Positions 11,730 to 20,277 of a DNA stretch of 64,000 bases are shown here, in pieces. This DNA is from Catenulispora acidiphila DSM 44928 (GTDB lineage: Bacteria; Actinomycetota; Actinomycetes; Streptomycetales; Catenulisporaceae). The stretch covers positions 1,488,001 through 1,552,000 of the forward strand of contig NC_013131.1 of the NCBI RefSeq assembly GCF_000024025.1. The letters run 5' to 3'. Both the position numbers and the translations under genes were made by a program. The notes under the pieces were generated by a model that worked only from the letters and a program-made list of their open reading frames with translations, was not told the DNA's origin and did no database searches. The stretch's first letter is position 1. The number at the start of each line of letters is the position of its first letter.

Positions 11730-12373
11730 TGCCTCCTCGCTATCTTATGTGTGTTCTGATCAGCGAAGGGCCATCTGATCGCTGGTTGCTTACCGGGCTC
11801 CTTAAGCGCGCTACCGAATTCATGCTGCAAACGAGCTGCCGGTTCGCCGTCGAAGTCGAGGTCTTACCGGTATTGGCGGATCATCAAAGGCCAGAGCACA
11901 TTCTGGACGTCCTTGGCCGAGAGGGCCACTTCGACCTCGTCCTTTATCACCACGACGGAGCCCCGGTGGCTTCCGCGAAAGCGAAAGTAGAGGAAGTTCG
12001 GGACGCCGTTCTTAGTACGCGGGCGGAACCAGTCGTCCCTATCGTGCCGTTAAGGGAAACCGAAGCATGGCTGCTCGCTGACCCGAAAGCATTGGCGAGC
12101 GTGCTCGGGCTGGCATTGCCGCTTGTCACGGCCCGGCTTCCGAAGCGCCCTAAGGACGCAGAAGCCGTTCTCGACCCTAAGGCGCTGCTGAACGAGATCG
12201 CTTGGCTCGGGGTCCGCAGCGGGGGACGCGACCGGCAACGAGATCGCCGTCCCGGCATGTTTGCCGACTTGGCTGACCTCATCGACCTTGAGCGTCTACG
12301 AAAAGTCCCGTCGTTCCAGCGCTGGTGGTCTGATATGGCCAATGCCCTTGAGGAACTGGGTTACAAGAAATGA
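11729..12373 (+). CDS. DUF4276-like protein, predicted effector partner of the ATPase
   Basis: This 214-residue protein begins [18 protein letters not shown]. It has an acidic E13 in EGPSD after a hydrophobic strand, D76 in a LVLYHHDGA strand, and an [11 protein letters not shown] motif (110-114 ETEAW) that I recognise from DUF4276 proteins. The E then D at strand ends resemble a TOPRIM-type metal site, but I cannot prove that fold. Its start overlaps the ATPase stop (TGATG) and its stop overlaps the gatB start (ATGA), so the three genes are translationally coupled. Composition is foreign-looking, like the ATPase. It is probably the effector of a two-gene defence module, with function inferred from pairing. 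Confidence 0.8.
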   Translation: MPPRYLMCVLISEGPSDRWLLTGLLKRATEFMLQTSCRFAVEVEVLPVLADHQRPEHILDVLGREGHFDLVLYHHDGAPVASAKAKVEEVRDAVLSTRAEPVVPIVPLRETEAWLLADPKALASVLGLALPLVTARLPKRPKDAEAVLDPKALLNEIAWLGVRSGGRDRQRDRRPGMFADLADLIDLERLRKVPSFQRWWSDMANALEELGYKK

Positions 12374-13902
12374 CCGACACGACTACGACAGGTACGCGCA
12401 AAGTGATCACAGCCAACCTGCCTTCCTACGAGGACGCCCTGGCGGCCTACGACCCGGTTATGGGTCTGGAGGTCCACGTCGAGCTGGGCACCGTCACCAA
12501 GATGTTCTGCGGCTGCCCGACGGCTTTCGGCGCGGCCCCGAACACCCAGACCTGCCCGACCTGCCTGGGCCTGCCCGGCTCGCTGCCGGTCGTGAACGCC
12601 AAGGCGATCGAGTCCGCGATCCGCATCGGTCTGGCGCTGAACTGCGAGATCGCCGAGTGGTGCCGCTTCGCGCGGAAGAACTACTTCTACCCGGACATGC
12701 CGAAGAACTTCCAGACCTCGCAGTACGACGAGCCGATCGCCTTCAACGGCTATCTGGACGTCGAGGCGGCGGGCAAGACGTGGCGCATCGAGATCGAGCG
12801 CGCGCACATGGAGGAGGACACCGGCAAGTCCACCCACGTCGGCGGCGCCACCGGCCGCATCCACGGCGCGGACTACTCGCTGGTCGACTACAACCGGGCC
12901 GGCATCCCGCTGATCGAGATCGTCACCAAGCCGATCACCGGCACCGGCGCGGACGCCCCGGAGGTCGCCAAGGCCTACGTCGCCGAGCTGCGCGAGCTGA
13001 TCAAGGCGCTCGGCGTCTCCGAGGCCCGCATGGAGCTCGGCCAGATGCGCTGCGACGCCAACCTCTCGCTGCGCCCGCACGGCCGGGAGAAGTTCGGCAC
13101 CCGCTCGGAGACCAAGAACGTCAACTCCCTGCGATCGGTCGAGCGCGCGGTGAACTTCGAGATCCGCCGCCACGCCGCCGTGCTCAACGCCGGCGACACG
13201 GTGATCCAGGAGACCCGCCACTTCCACGAGAACGACGGCACCACCTCCCCGGGCCGGGTGAAGGAGGAGGCGGAGGACTACCGCTACTTCCCGGAGCCCG
13301 ACCTGGTCCCGGTCGCCCCGGCGCGCACGTGGGTGGAGGAGCTGCGCGGCACGCTGCCGGAGCTGCCGAGCGTCCGCCGCAACCGGCTGCAGGCCGAGTG
13401 GGGCGTCACCGACCACGACATGCAGTCGATCCTCAACGCCGGCGCGGTGGAGTCGATCGTCGAGACGGTCTCCCTGGGAGCGGCCCCCGACCAGGCACGC
13501 AAGTGGTGGATGGGCGAGCTGGCCCGCCGCGCCAACGAGGACGGCGTCGACCTCGGCGCGTTGGCGATCACCCCGGCGCAGGTCGCCGAAGTGGTCGCGC
13601 TCACCACCGCCGGCACGCTGAACGACAAGCTGGCGCGCCAGGTGATCGAGGGCGTGCTGGCCGGCGAGGGTTCCCCCGAGCAGGTCGTCGCCGCCCGCGG
13701 CCTGGCGGTCGTCAGCGACGACGGCGCGCTGCTGGCCGCCATCGACGGCGCCATCGCGCAGTTCCCCGACGCCGCCGACAAGGTGCGCGCCGGCAACCAG
13801 GGCCCGGCCGGCCAGCTGATCGGCGCCGTGATGAAGGCGACGCGCGGCCAGGCGGACGCGGCCCGGGTGCGCGAACTGCTGCTGGAGCGGCTCTCGAGCT
13901 GA
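12370..13902 (+). CDS. gatB: Glu-tRNA(Gln) amidotransferase subunit B
   Basis: GatB binds the misacylated tRNA, phosphorylates the glutamyl group and completes transamidation. The 510-residue protein has the family motif GLEVHVEL near residue 32, a zinc-site-like C-G-C...[12 protein letters not shown] region, [13 protein letters not shown], and the C-terminal YqeY-like tail domain (residues 360-510). The ATG overlaps the DUF4276-like stop by four bases (ATGA). The only Shine-Dalgarno-like GAGGA (12350-12354) is 15 nt upstream, so initiation probably depends on coupling to the upstream cassette. A strong terminator follows. It is expected to be essential, because no glnS was seen. Confidence 0.97.
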   Translation: MTDTTTTGTRKVITANLPSYEDALAAYDPVMGLEVHVELGTVTKMFCGCPTAFGAAPNTQTCPTCLGLPGSLPVVNAKAIESAIRIGLALNCEIAEWCRFARKNYFYPDMPKNFQTSQYDEPIAFNGYLDVEAAGKTWRIEIERAHMEEDTGKSTHVGGATGRIHGADYSLVDYNRAGIPLIEIVTKPITGTGADAPEVAKAYVAELRELIKALGVSEARMELGQMRCDANLSLRPHGREKFGTRSETKNVNSLRSVERAVNFEIRRHAAVLNAGDTVIQETRHFHENDGTTSPGRVKEEAEDYRYFPEPDLVPVAPARTWVEELRGTLPELPSVRRNRLQAEWGVTDHDMQSILNAGAVESIVETVSLGAAPDQARKWWMGELARRANEDGVDLGALAITPAQVAEVVALTTAGTLNDKLARQVIEGVLAGEGSPEQVVAARGLAVVSDDGALLAAIDGAIAQFPDAADKVRAGNQGPAGQLIGAVMKATRGQADAARVRELLLERLSS

Positions 13903-13922
13903 GAGTGTCTGAGGTCTGATAC

Positions 13923-13971
13923 ACAGCCGAGGCCGTCTCCCCTTTGAAGGGGAGGCGGCCTCGGCTGTTTT
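13923..13971 (+). terminator. Terminator after gatB
   Basis: A long near-perfect hairpin (left arm ACAGCCGAGGCC..., loop TTTGAA, right arm ...GGCCTCGGCTGT) ends in TTTT. It closes the gat operon. The rest of 13972-14118 shows no gene. Confidence 0.85.
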
Positions 13972-14118
13972 CCACCGATCGGCGGTGCCGTGCCCGCCCC
14001 GCGACCGTCCACCGGATTGCGGCCGGAGCGGCGCCGGGTCAAGGTGGGGAAGGCGCCGATCCGTGGTCCGGCGCGCATCGACCCTGCCTCGAAGCCCGTC
14101 CGGAAGGCGGTCCCCGCG

Positions 14119-15159
14119 ATGAAGGCCCTCCAGTACCCCGCGGTCGGCGCCGCCCCGGTGGTCCTCGACGTTCCGGACCCCGAACCCGGCCCAGGCCAGG
14201 TGCTGCTGAAGGTCACCGCGGCCGGCGTCTGCCACTCCGACATCGCGGTGATGAGCATGCCCGCCGCCGCGCTGCGCTTCCCGCTGCCGCTGACCCTCGG
14301 GCACGAGGGCGCCGGGACGGTCGAGGCGCTCGGCGACGGCGCGACCGGCTTCGCCCTCGGCGAAAGCGTGGCCGTCTACGGGCCCTGGGGCTGCGGCATG
14401 TGCCACATGTGCGCGCAGGGCAAGGAGAACTACTGCCTGCGCGCCGCGGAGTTGCAGATCTTCCCGCCCGGACTCGGCGCGCCCGGCGCGATCGCCCAGT
14501 ACCTGCTCGTCGACGCCTCGCGGCATCTCGTCCCGCTCGGCGACCTGGACCCGGTCCGCAGCGTCCCGCTGACCGACGCCGGCCTGACCCCGTACCACGC
14601 CATCAAGACCTCGCTGCCGAAGCTGGTCGGCGGCAGCACCGCGGTGGTGATCGGCGCCGGCGGCCTGGGCCACGTCGCGATCCAGCTGCTGCGCGCCCTG
14701 AGCCCGGCGCGCGTCGTCGCGCTGGACGTGGCGCCGGAGAAGCTGGAACTCGCCAAGGAGGTCGGGGCGCACGAAGCCCTGATGTCCGACGAGAAGGCCG
14801 CGCTGGCGGTGAAGGAGCTGACCGGCGGACGCGGCGCCGAGGCGGTCTTCGACTTCGTCGGCGCGCCCCCGACCGTCGCCCTGGCCTCGGCCTGCGCCGG
14901 CGTGGAGTCCGACGTCACGATCGTCGGCATCGGCGGCGGCAGCGCGCAGGTCGGCTTCGGCGTGACGCCCTACGACGCGGCCTTCCGCGCGCCGTACTGG
15001 GGCACCCGCGCCGAACTCGTCGAAGTGCTCGACCTGGCACGCGACGGAGCGGTGTCGGTGCACGTCGAGACGTACAGCATCGAGGAGGCGCCGAGGGCGT
15101 ACGAACGGCTGCACGCCGGCCAAGTCCGGGGGCGGGCCGTCATCCTCCCCAACGGCTGA
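14119..15159 (+). CDS. Zinc-dependent alcohol dehydrogenase (MDR family)
   Basis: This 346-residue NAD(P)-dependent medium-chain dehydrogenase carries the catalytic zinc ligands in GVCHSD and GHEGAG, a structural zinc site CGMCHMCAQGKENYC, and a Rossmann motif VIGAGGLGHVA. Proteins of this type act on aliphatic or aromatic alcohols; the actual substrate is not readable. The ATG at 14119 is chosen because the protein aligns from MKALQY and GGAAGG lies 11 nt upstream. An in-frame GTG at 13990 would add a basic 43-residue extension. It lies alone after the gatB terminator, 14 nt before the next gene. Confidence 0.88.
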   Translation: MKALQYPAVGAAPVVLDVPDPEPGPGQVLLKVTAAGVCHSDIAVMSMPAAALRFPLPLTLGHEGAGTVEALGDGATGFALGESVAVYGPWGCGMCHMCAQGKENYCLRAAELQIFPPGLGAPGAIAQYLLVDASRHLVPLGDLDPVRSVPLTDAGLTPYHAIKTSLPKLVGGSTAVVIGAGGLGHVAIQLLRALSPARVVALDVAPEKLELAKEVGAHEALMSDEKAALAVKELTGGRGAEAVFDFVGAPPTVALASACAGVESDVTIVGIGGGSAQVGFGVTPYDAAFRAPYWGTRAELVEVLDLARDGAVSVHVETYSIEEAPRAYERLHAGQVRGRAVILPNG

Positions 15160-15173
15160 CGCATACTGCTGGG

Positions 15174-15974
15174 GTGAGTGGCTCGATCATGGAACCCGGC
15201 GACCCCTTCGCCCCGCCGACTTTGCCAACGTCGCCGACTTCGCCGCCTGTCCCCGCTGTCGCAGCGGCGACCGAGGAGGAAGCGGCGGCGCGCGACGCGA
15301 ACCCGCAATACGTGCTGCCCTTGGTGGTCCGCATCGAGCGTGCGGCACCACCGCAGCGTACTGACGCGCTGGAGACGTCGGCACGCGCCGTCCTCACCTT
15401 CCTGTCCGACCCGCGTTCCACCGAGCCCGACGGCGAGTGGACGGCGCTGGTGGACGCCTGGACCGACGGCCGCATCCGCAAGGTCGTCCGCCGAGCCCGA
15501 GGCGCCGAATGGACGCGTGCCGAGGCGCTCCCGGGCATCACCGTCACCGGCACCGCCGAGACCGACCCGGCGCACGTCCGCGTCTACCCGCCGATCCCGC
15601 TCGACGCATGGCCGAAGGACCTGGCACGCCTCCAGGTCTCCGGCACGGACCTCGAGGACGCCGAGCCGCCCACCCCGGTCGCCCCAGGCTCGCAGCCGGT
15701 CCTGTGGCTGAATCCGGAGCTGGAGATGACCGCGGGCAAGGCCATGGCGCAGGTCGGGCATGCCGCGCAGATCGCATGGTGGCGCTTGAACGACGCCCAG
15801 CGCAAGGAATGGGCCGACGCCGGCTTCCCGCTCGCGGTGCGGGTGGCTGCGAAGGAAGCGTGGCCGGCGCTCACGAACTCGGGACGTCCGCTGGTGCGCG
15901 ACGCGGGCTTCACGGAGATCGCACCGGGATCCTGCACCGTCGTCGCGGATCTGCCCGTGCTCGGCGACGACTGA
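15174..15974 (+). CDS. Peptidyl-tRNA hydrolase 2 (Pth2) family protein
   Basis: The C-terminal half (about residues 180-266) has the Pth2 signature GKAMAQVGHAAQIAWW, followed by LAVRVAAKE and a GSCTVVADLP strand. Pth2 enzymes cleave peptidyl-tRNA; they are archaeal/eukaryotic-type and also occur in actinobacteria. The N-terminal 180 residues begin with a Pro/Ala/Thr-rich leader, then a region not recognised. The protein is about twice the length of a minimal Pth2 (120 residues). GTG 15174 has a CATACT box 6 nt upstream, suggesting a leaderless start; ATG 15189 is the alternative. It follows the dehydrogenase by 14 nt. Confidence 0.75.
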   Translation: MSGSIMEPGDPFAPPTLPTSPTSPPVPAVAAATEEEAAARDANPQYVLPLVVRIERAAPPQRTDALETSARAVLTFLSDPRSTEPDGEWTALVDAWTDGRIRKVVRRARGAEWTRAEALPGITVTGTAETDPAHVRVYPPIPLDAWPKDLARLQVSGTDLEDAEPPTPVAPGSQPVLWLNPELEMTAGKAMAQVGHAAQIAWWRLNDAQRKEWADAGFPLAVRVAAKEAWPALTNSGRPLVRDAGFTEIAPGSCTVVADLPVLGDD

Positions 15975-16086
15975 CCGCTCAGTCGCCATTCCGCTGTCGC
16001 TCGAAGCTCATCAGGGGTTTACAGCGCACGTACGCCTGGGAAAGGCTGCAAGCGTCCTGACCAACCTCTCAGGGAGCTGACTAACC

Positions 16087-16851
16087 ATGCGGAAATCCCG
16101 CTTTTCCAGCCGGTCCGGCCGCTTCGTGGCGGCGGCCGCCCTGCTGCTCGGCGCCAGTGTCGTCGCCGCGTCGGGCGCCGGCGCGACCGGCAGCGCCGCC
16201 CCCGTGCGTCCCGGGCACGCGACCGTGGTCGCCGCCGACGCCGCCGCTCCGGCCGCCATCGCGCACGCCGCCACCACGACCGCCGCCGACCCCTGCGGCT
16301 ACGTCCCCGCCGTGCCCGCCGACAACTTCAAGGGCATCCCGCAGTTCGACGCGAAGAAGGCGGCGCAGCCGTACTCGGTGGTGTTCCACACCTCCTACGG
16401 CGACATCACCGTCAAGGCTCTGACATCCGCCGCGCCCTGCACCACGAACTCCTTCCGCTTCCTGATCGACCACGGCTACTACAACGGCACCCACTGCCAC
16501 CGCCTCACCACCCAGCGCCTGTGGGTGCTGCAGTGCGGCGACCCGACCGGGACCGGCAGCGGCGGCCCGGGCTACTCCTTCAACGACGAGAACCTGGCCG
16601 GCGCCACCTACCCGGCCGGCACCGTCGCGATGGCCAACGCCGGCCCGAACACCAACGGCTCGCAGTTCTTCTTCACCTGGAAGGACACCAAGCTGCAGCC
16701 CAACTACACCCCCTTCGGCGTCGTGACCGGCGGCATGAACGTCCTGCAGAAGATCGCCGCGGCCGGCGAGGACGACCAGAACGGTCCCGGCGACGGCTAC
16801 CCGAACGACTTCGTGCAGTTCCACTACGTGGGCATCCGCGCCGGCCGGTAG
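16087..16851 (+). CDS. Secreted cyclophilin-type peptidylprolyl isomerase
   Basis: A basic N-terminus and hydrophobic core (MRKSRFSSRSGRFVAAAALLLGA) form a signal peptide, probably cut near residue 35. The mature protein contains a cyclophilin domain at residues 95-250 (VVFHTSYGDITVKAL, GTVAMANAGPNTNGSQFFFTW). It should catalyse prolyl cis/trans isomerisation of exported proteins outside the membrane. An alanine-rich spacer precedes the domain. AGGGAGCT lies about 9 nt before the ATG. The call is solid; specific clients are unknown. Confidence 0.9.
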   Translation: MRKSRFSSRSGRFVAAAALLLGASVVAASGAGATGSAAPVRPGHATVVAADAAAPAAIAHAATTTAADPCGYVPAVPADNFKGIPQFDAKKAAQPYSVVFHTSYGDITVKALTSAAPCTTNSFRFLIDHGYYNGTHCHRLTTQRLWVLQCGDPTGTGSGGPGYSFNDENLAGATYPAGTVAMANAGPNTNGSQFFFTWKDTKLQPNYTPFGVVTGGMNVLQKIAAAGEDDQNGPGDGYPNDFVQFHYVGIRAGR

Positions 16852-17174
16852 TCCACCGCGCCGCGATTCGCGGCCGGCGGCGGTCCACACCAGCCGCGCT
16901 CCACGCTGGCGGCGATTCCTGCTGGCGGCGATCCACACCAGCCGTGATCCGCGCCAGCTCTGATCCACGCCGGCCGGGATCCACGCCGGTCTGGTGTGCG
17001 CCGGCCGTGATCCGCGCCGCCGCCGACGCGAATGCGAGTGCGAACGCATTCGCGGGCGGCGCGCGAGCGTGAGCGCGAGCGCGAGCGAGAACGAGCACGC
17101 GGGCCGGTCGGCGCTCCCCGCCGGCCGGCCCGCTTCCTGTTGCCGGTCCCCGGCATGCCCCGCAGCATCGGATC
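16852..17174. repeat. Gene-free degenerate repeat tract with a hairpin
   Basis: This 323-bp gap holds many imperfect copies of a GATCCACGCCGG-like unit (GATCCACACCAGCC, GATCCGCGCCAGC, GATCCACGCCGGCC and relatives). A GAGCGYGAGCGCGAGCG tract follows near 17065-17095. A perfect 9-bp inverted repeat (GCGAATGCG at 17028-17036, CGCATTCGC at 17045-17053, 8-nt loop) could be a terminator stem without a T-run. No convincing coding frame. Confidence 0.65.
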
Positions 17175-18023
17175 ATGGAGCCTGATCTGGCCAGCGAGGC
17201 GTCGTCGACCATCGAGTCCGGTCCCGGCGACGCCACCGCGACCGCCATCGCGCGCATCGACCTGGACCCGGCGGGGATCGAGTTCGCCGACGAGACCGTC
17301 CTGGTCACCGGCGCGGCCTCCGGCATCGGCCTGGCGACCGCCCGCCGCCTGGCCGCCGGCGGCGCCGCCGTGGCCCTGGCCGACCACGACCTGGACGGCG
17401 CCGAGCGCGCCGCGACCGAGCTGGCCGAGACCGGCGTCCCGGCGCTGGCCGTCCGGCTGGACGTGACCGATCCGGCCTCGGTGGAGGCCGCCGTGGCCGC
17501 CGCGGTCGCGGGCCTGGGCCCGCTGCGGATGGCGGTCAACAACGCCGGCATCGCCGGTGCCACCGCCCCGACCGGCGACTACTCCGTCGAGGACTGGCGC
17601 CGCGTCCTGGCCACCAACCTCGACGGCGTCTTCTACTCGATGCGCTACGAGATCCCCGCGATGCTGGCGGCCGGCGGCGGCAGCATCGTCAACATGGCCT
17701 CCATCCTCGGCACCAACGGTTTCGCCGGCTCTCCGGCCTACAGCGCGGCCAAGCACGGCGTGGTCGGTCTGACCAAGACCGCCGCCCTGGAGTACGCCAG
17801 CCGCGGCATTCGGGTGAACTCCGTCGGGCCCGGCTTCATCGAGACCCCGCTGCTGTCCGAGACCGACGACGCCGGGCACGAACTCCTGGTGTCGCTGCAT
17901 CCGATGGGACGGCTGGGACAGGCCGACGAGGTCGCCGAGCTGGTCGCGTTCCTGCTGTCGGAGCGGGCGTCGTTCATCACCGGGAGCTACCACCTGGTCG
18001 ACGGCGGATACGCGGCGCGCTGA
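17175..18023 (+). CDS. SDR-family oxidoreductase
   Basis: This 282-residue classical short-chain dehydrogenase has the cofactor motif TGAASGIG (about residues 44-51), NNAG, the catalytic YSAAKHG motif and the C-terminal GSYHLVDGGYAAR. A 37-residue acidic N-terminal extension precedes the Rossmann fold, longer than usual for the family, so a later start is possible, but none has a better ribosome binding site. It probably reduces a ketone or oxidises an alcohol with NAD(P)(H); the substrate is unknown. It is followed by a terminator shared with the convergent beta-helix gene. Confidence 0.88.
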   Translation: MEPDLASEASSTIESGPGDATATAIARIDLDPAGIEFADETVLVTGAASGIGLATARRLAAGGAAVALADHDLDGAERAATELAETGVPALAVRLDVTDPASVEAAVAAAVAGLGPLRMAVNNAGIAGATAPTGDYSVEDWRRVLATNLDGVFYSMRYEIPAMLAAGGGSIVNMASILGTNGFAGSPAYSAAKHGVVGLTKTAALEYASRGIRVNSVGPGFIETPLLSETDDAGHELLVSLHPMGRLGQADEVAELVAFLLSERASFITGSYHLVDGGYAAR

Positions 18024-18061
18024 GGGAGAGCCGACCGCGAAACTTCGCGGCCGGCTCTCCC
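18024..18061. terminator. Bidirectional terminator between convergent genes
   Basis: GGGAGAGCC and GGCTCTCCC form the outer stem, extended by CCGCGAA/TTCGCGG inside. It lies directly after the SDR stop and 29 nt from the stop of the opposite-strand gene. Confidence 0.8.
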
Positions 18062-18090
18062 TGTGGAAAAAACTGTGGTGCGTCTTCGAT

Positions 18091-20277
18091 CTACGGGTAG
18101 CTCACCAGGTAACTGGCGTTGTGGCTGGGCGTGACCTGCCCACCGGTCTCGTTCACCTGGTGGTTGAGCGTTCCGTCGCCGCCGAGCACGGTCGTGACCA
18201 TGTCGTGGAACGCGACGCCCGACGTGGTCGGCGTCTCGATCGCGTGGTCCAGCACCATCGAGGGGTTGACCGGGAAGTACGCGTAGACCCCCAACCCCCA
18301 CGCCTGGTGCGACGTGACGGAAGGCCCGACCAGGTACGAGGCGTACCCGGTGGCGCCGTTGGGCGGCACCCAACTGCCCTGGTTCGGCACGTCGTACGGA
18401 GTCTCACTCTGGTAGAAGTAAGTCCGCCCGCCGTTCCCGAACCACTCGGTCTGGTACTTCTCGAAGTGCTCGACCGCGAGCCCGTACATGGTCACGTTGT
18501 TCCCGTTGACCACGAGCCCGTTCTGCGCCGGGTTCACGGTCCACCCGACCCCGTTCGTGTGGTCGGCGCGCCACAGCCACAGGTCGTCGCCGATCACGTT
18601 GTTGCTGTTCACCACCAATGCCTGCGTGGCCTTGCCCACCTGGTCGCCGCCGATACGGAAGAAGACGTCCTGCAGCTCGGTCGGGTTCGCCGCGTGGCTC
18701 GCGGTCGAACCGTTGGGACCGATCTGCATCATGACCGCGGAGTTGGTGGAGTTGGCGCTGATCAGCAGCCCGGCGATGTCGATGCCGTCCACGTCGGCCG
18801 TGGTGATCGCGGCGTTGCCGTTGTCCGGCACCAGCGTCGCCAGGCCCAGACCCAGCACCACGGTGTTCGGGCTGGTGATGTTCAGCGCCGAGGACAGGTG
18901 GTAGACACCCGGCGTCACGATCAGGCTCTTGCCCGCCGACAGCGCGGCGTTGATCGTGGCGGAGGTGTCGCCCGGCTTGACGATGTAGAACTGGCTGACC
19001 GGGATGGACGTGCCGGCCGGTGTGCCGTTCGTCCAGTCAGGGCCCTGCGCGTTCGTCCGGAGCGCGGGGACGAACACCTGCCAGGTGCCGCTGGCGTCCA
19101 CGTAGATGAACGGCTTCTCCCGGTTCACCGGGGTCTGCGCGACGGTGGTGTCCGGCGGGTTCGGGAACGTGTTCGCCGGGGCGTTGGTGTCGCCGACGAA
19201 GACCATGTTCCAGTTCGAGCCGGTCCAGCCGCCGTTCATCGCGGTGTTCTGCGTCAGGAACTGCTGCTGCGTGCCGGAGTTGATCTGCCCGCTGATCCGC
19301 GAGTCGCCGACGTAGCCGCCGCTGGACCAGTTGCCGCCGCTGCCGTGGATGTTGTCGTAGAGCAGCATGCTGCCCTTGACGTCCATGCGCCGGAACGGGT
19401 CGGCCTGGGAGACGGCCCACATCGTGCTGCCCGAGGGCGGGCTGACTTCCATGTTCTCCGCGTCGCGCCAGAAGTTCTGGGTGGCGTTGCCGTCGGCGGT
19501 GTGGCCGGCGACGTGGACGGTGCCGCCGGTGATGTTCACCGCGTCCGGGGAGAGTCCGAGCCCTGCGACTTCGGTGTTGTATCCGACGGGGATGTCGACG
19601 TTGTACGAGCCCGGCGCGAACAGCAGAGCGTTGCGCTGCGTGCCGAATTCGTTGTTCACCTGAGAGTTGTAGACGCTGTTGATGTCGCCCTGGATGGTCG
19701 AGGTCGACATCGACGGGTCGAAGACGGTGACGTTCGGACCGAAGTCCGGGTGCGGGATGCCCCCGCCGCCCCCGCCCCCGCCGCCGCCGCCGGTCGGCAC
19801 CGCCCACTGCTGGTTGGCGCTGTCGGCGCAGGCCCAGATCTGGACCTGCGTCCCGGAGCCGCCGAAGCCGGTGTCGTCCAGGCACTTGCCGGAGTTGGGG
19901 TTCAGCAGCTCGCCGTTGGACTGCGGGACCCAGACCTGAGCGCCGGATCCGTTGCAGTCATAGAGGTCGACGGCGGTCCCGTTGGCGGTGCCGGCCGCGT
20001 TGACGTCCAGGCACTTGCCGAGGACCTGCAACGTGTTGCCCGCGCTGCCGACGGTCCAGCTCTGCGCGCTGCTGCCGTTGCAGGTGTAGACCTGCACCGG
20101 GTTGAAGTTGGCGGTCGAGGCCGAGCGGTCGTCCAGGCACAGGCCCTGGTAACCGGTGATCGGGCCGACCGGGTCGGCGGCGTGCGCCTTGGGCGCCGCC
20201 GCCACTTGGCCGAAGGTCAGCAGGCCCGCCGTCAGGACGAGCGCGCCGAACCCGGCGGTGGAGACGCGGATTCTCAA
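18091..20277 (-). CDS. Secreted beta-helix protein with N-terminal ricin-type lectin (CBM13)
   Basis: This 728-residue predicted exoprotein has a signal peptide (hydrophobic FGALVLTAGLLTFGQVAAA, cut near AHA-AD). A CBM13 ricin-type beta-trefoil (residues about 38-165) follows with repeated CLDDR/CLDVN and QxW motifs. A poly-glycine linker leads to a long beta-strand-rich region resembling pectate-lyase/GH55-like right-handed beta-helices. It may bind or cleave a polysaccharide; the reaction is unknown. The only sensible start is TTG at 20277, overlapping the chitinase stop as TTGA, so the two genes form a coupled operon. Its lectin module is nearly identical to that of the chitinase. Confidence 0.8.
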   Translation of the reverse strand: MRIRVSTAGFGALVLTAGLLTFGQVAAAPKAHAADPVGPITGYQGLCLDDRSASTANFNPVQVYTCNGSSAQSWTVGSAGNTLQVLGKCLDVNAAGTANGTAVDLYDCNGSGAQVWVPQSNGELLNPNSGKCLDDTGFGGSGTQVQIWACADSANQQWAVPTGGGGGGGGGGGIPHPDFGPNVTVFDPSMSTSTIQGDINSVYNSQVNNEFGTQRNALLFAPGSYNVDIPVGYNTEVAGLGLSPDAVNITGGTVHVAGHTADGNATQNFWRDAENMEVSPPSGSTMWAVSQADPFRRMDVKGSMLLYDNIHGSGGNWSSGGYVGDSRISGQINSGTQQQFLTQNTAMNGGWTGSNWNMVFVGDTNAPANTFPNPPDTTVAQTPVNREKPFIYVDASGTWQVFVPALRTNAQGPDWTNGTPAGTSIPVSQFYIVKPGDTSATINAALSAGKSLIVTPGVYHLSSALNITSPNTVVLGLGLATLVPDNGNAAITTADVDGIDIAGLLISANSTNSAVMMQIGPNGSTASHAANPTELQDVFFRIGGDQVGKATQALVVNSNNVIGDDLWLWRADHTNGVGWTVNPAQNGLVVNGNNVTMYGLAVEHFEKYQTEWFGNGGRTYFYQSETPYDVPNQGSWVPPNGATGYASYLVGPSVTSHQAWGLGVYAYFPVNPSMVLDHAIETPTTSGVAFHDMVTTVLGGDGTLNHQVNETGGQVTPSHNASYLVSYP

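Noticed and set aside
12361-15123. Very long antisense ORF (over 900 codons) opposite gatB and the dehydrogenase
   Set aside because: An artefact of high GC: stop codons are rare in the reverse frame of GC-rich genes; the translation is Arg/Gly/Val-rich with no domain, and the plus-strand genes are unmistakable.
16852-17174. CRISPR-like interpretation of the GATCCACGCCGG repeats
   Set aside because: Units are short, diverged and contiguous, without uniform spacers or a leader, and no cas gene is nearby.
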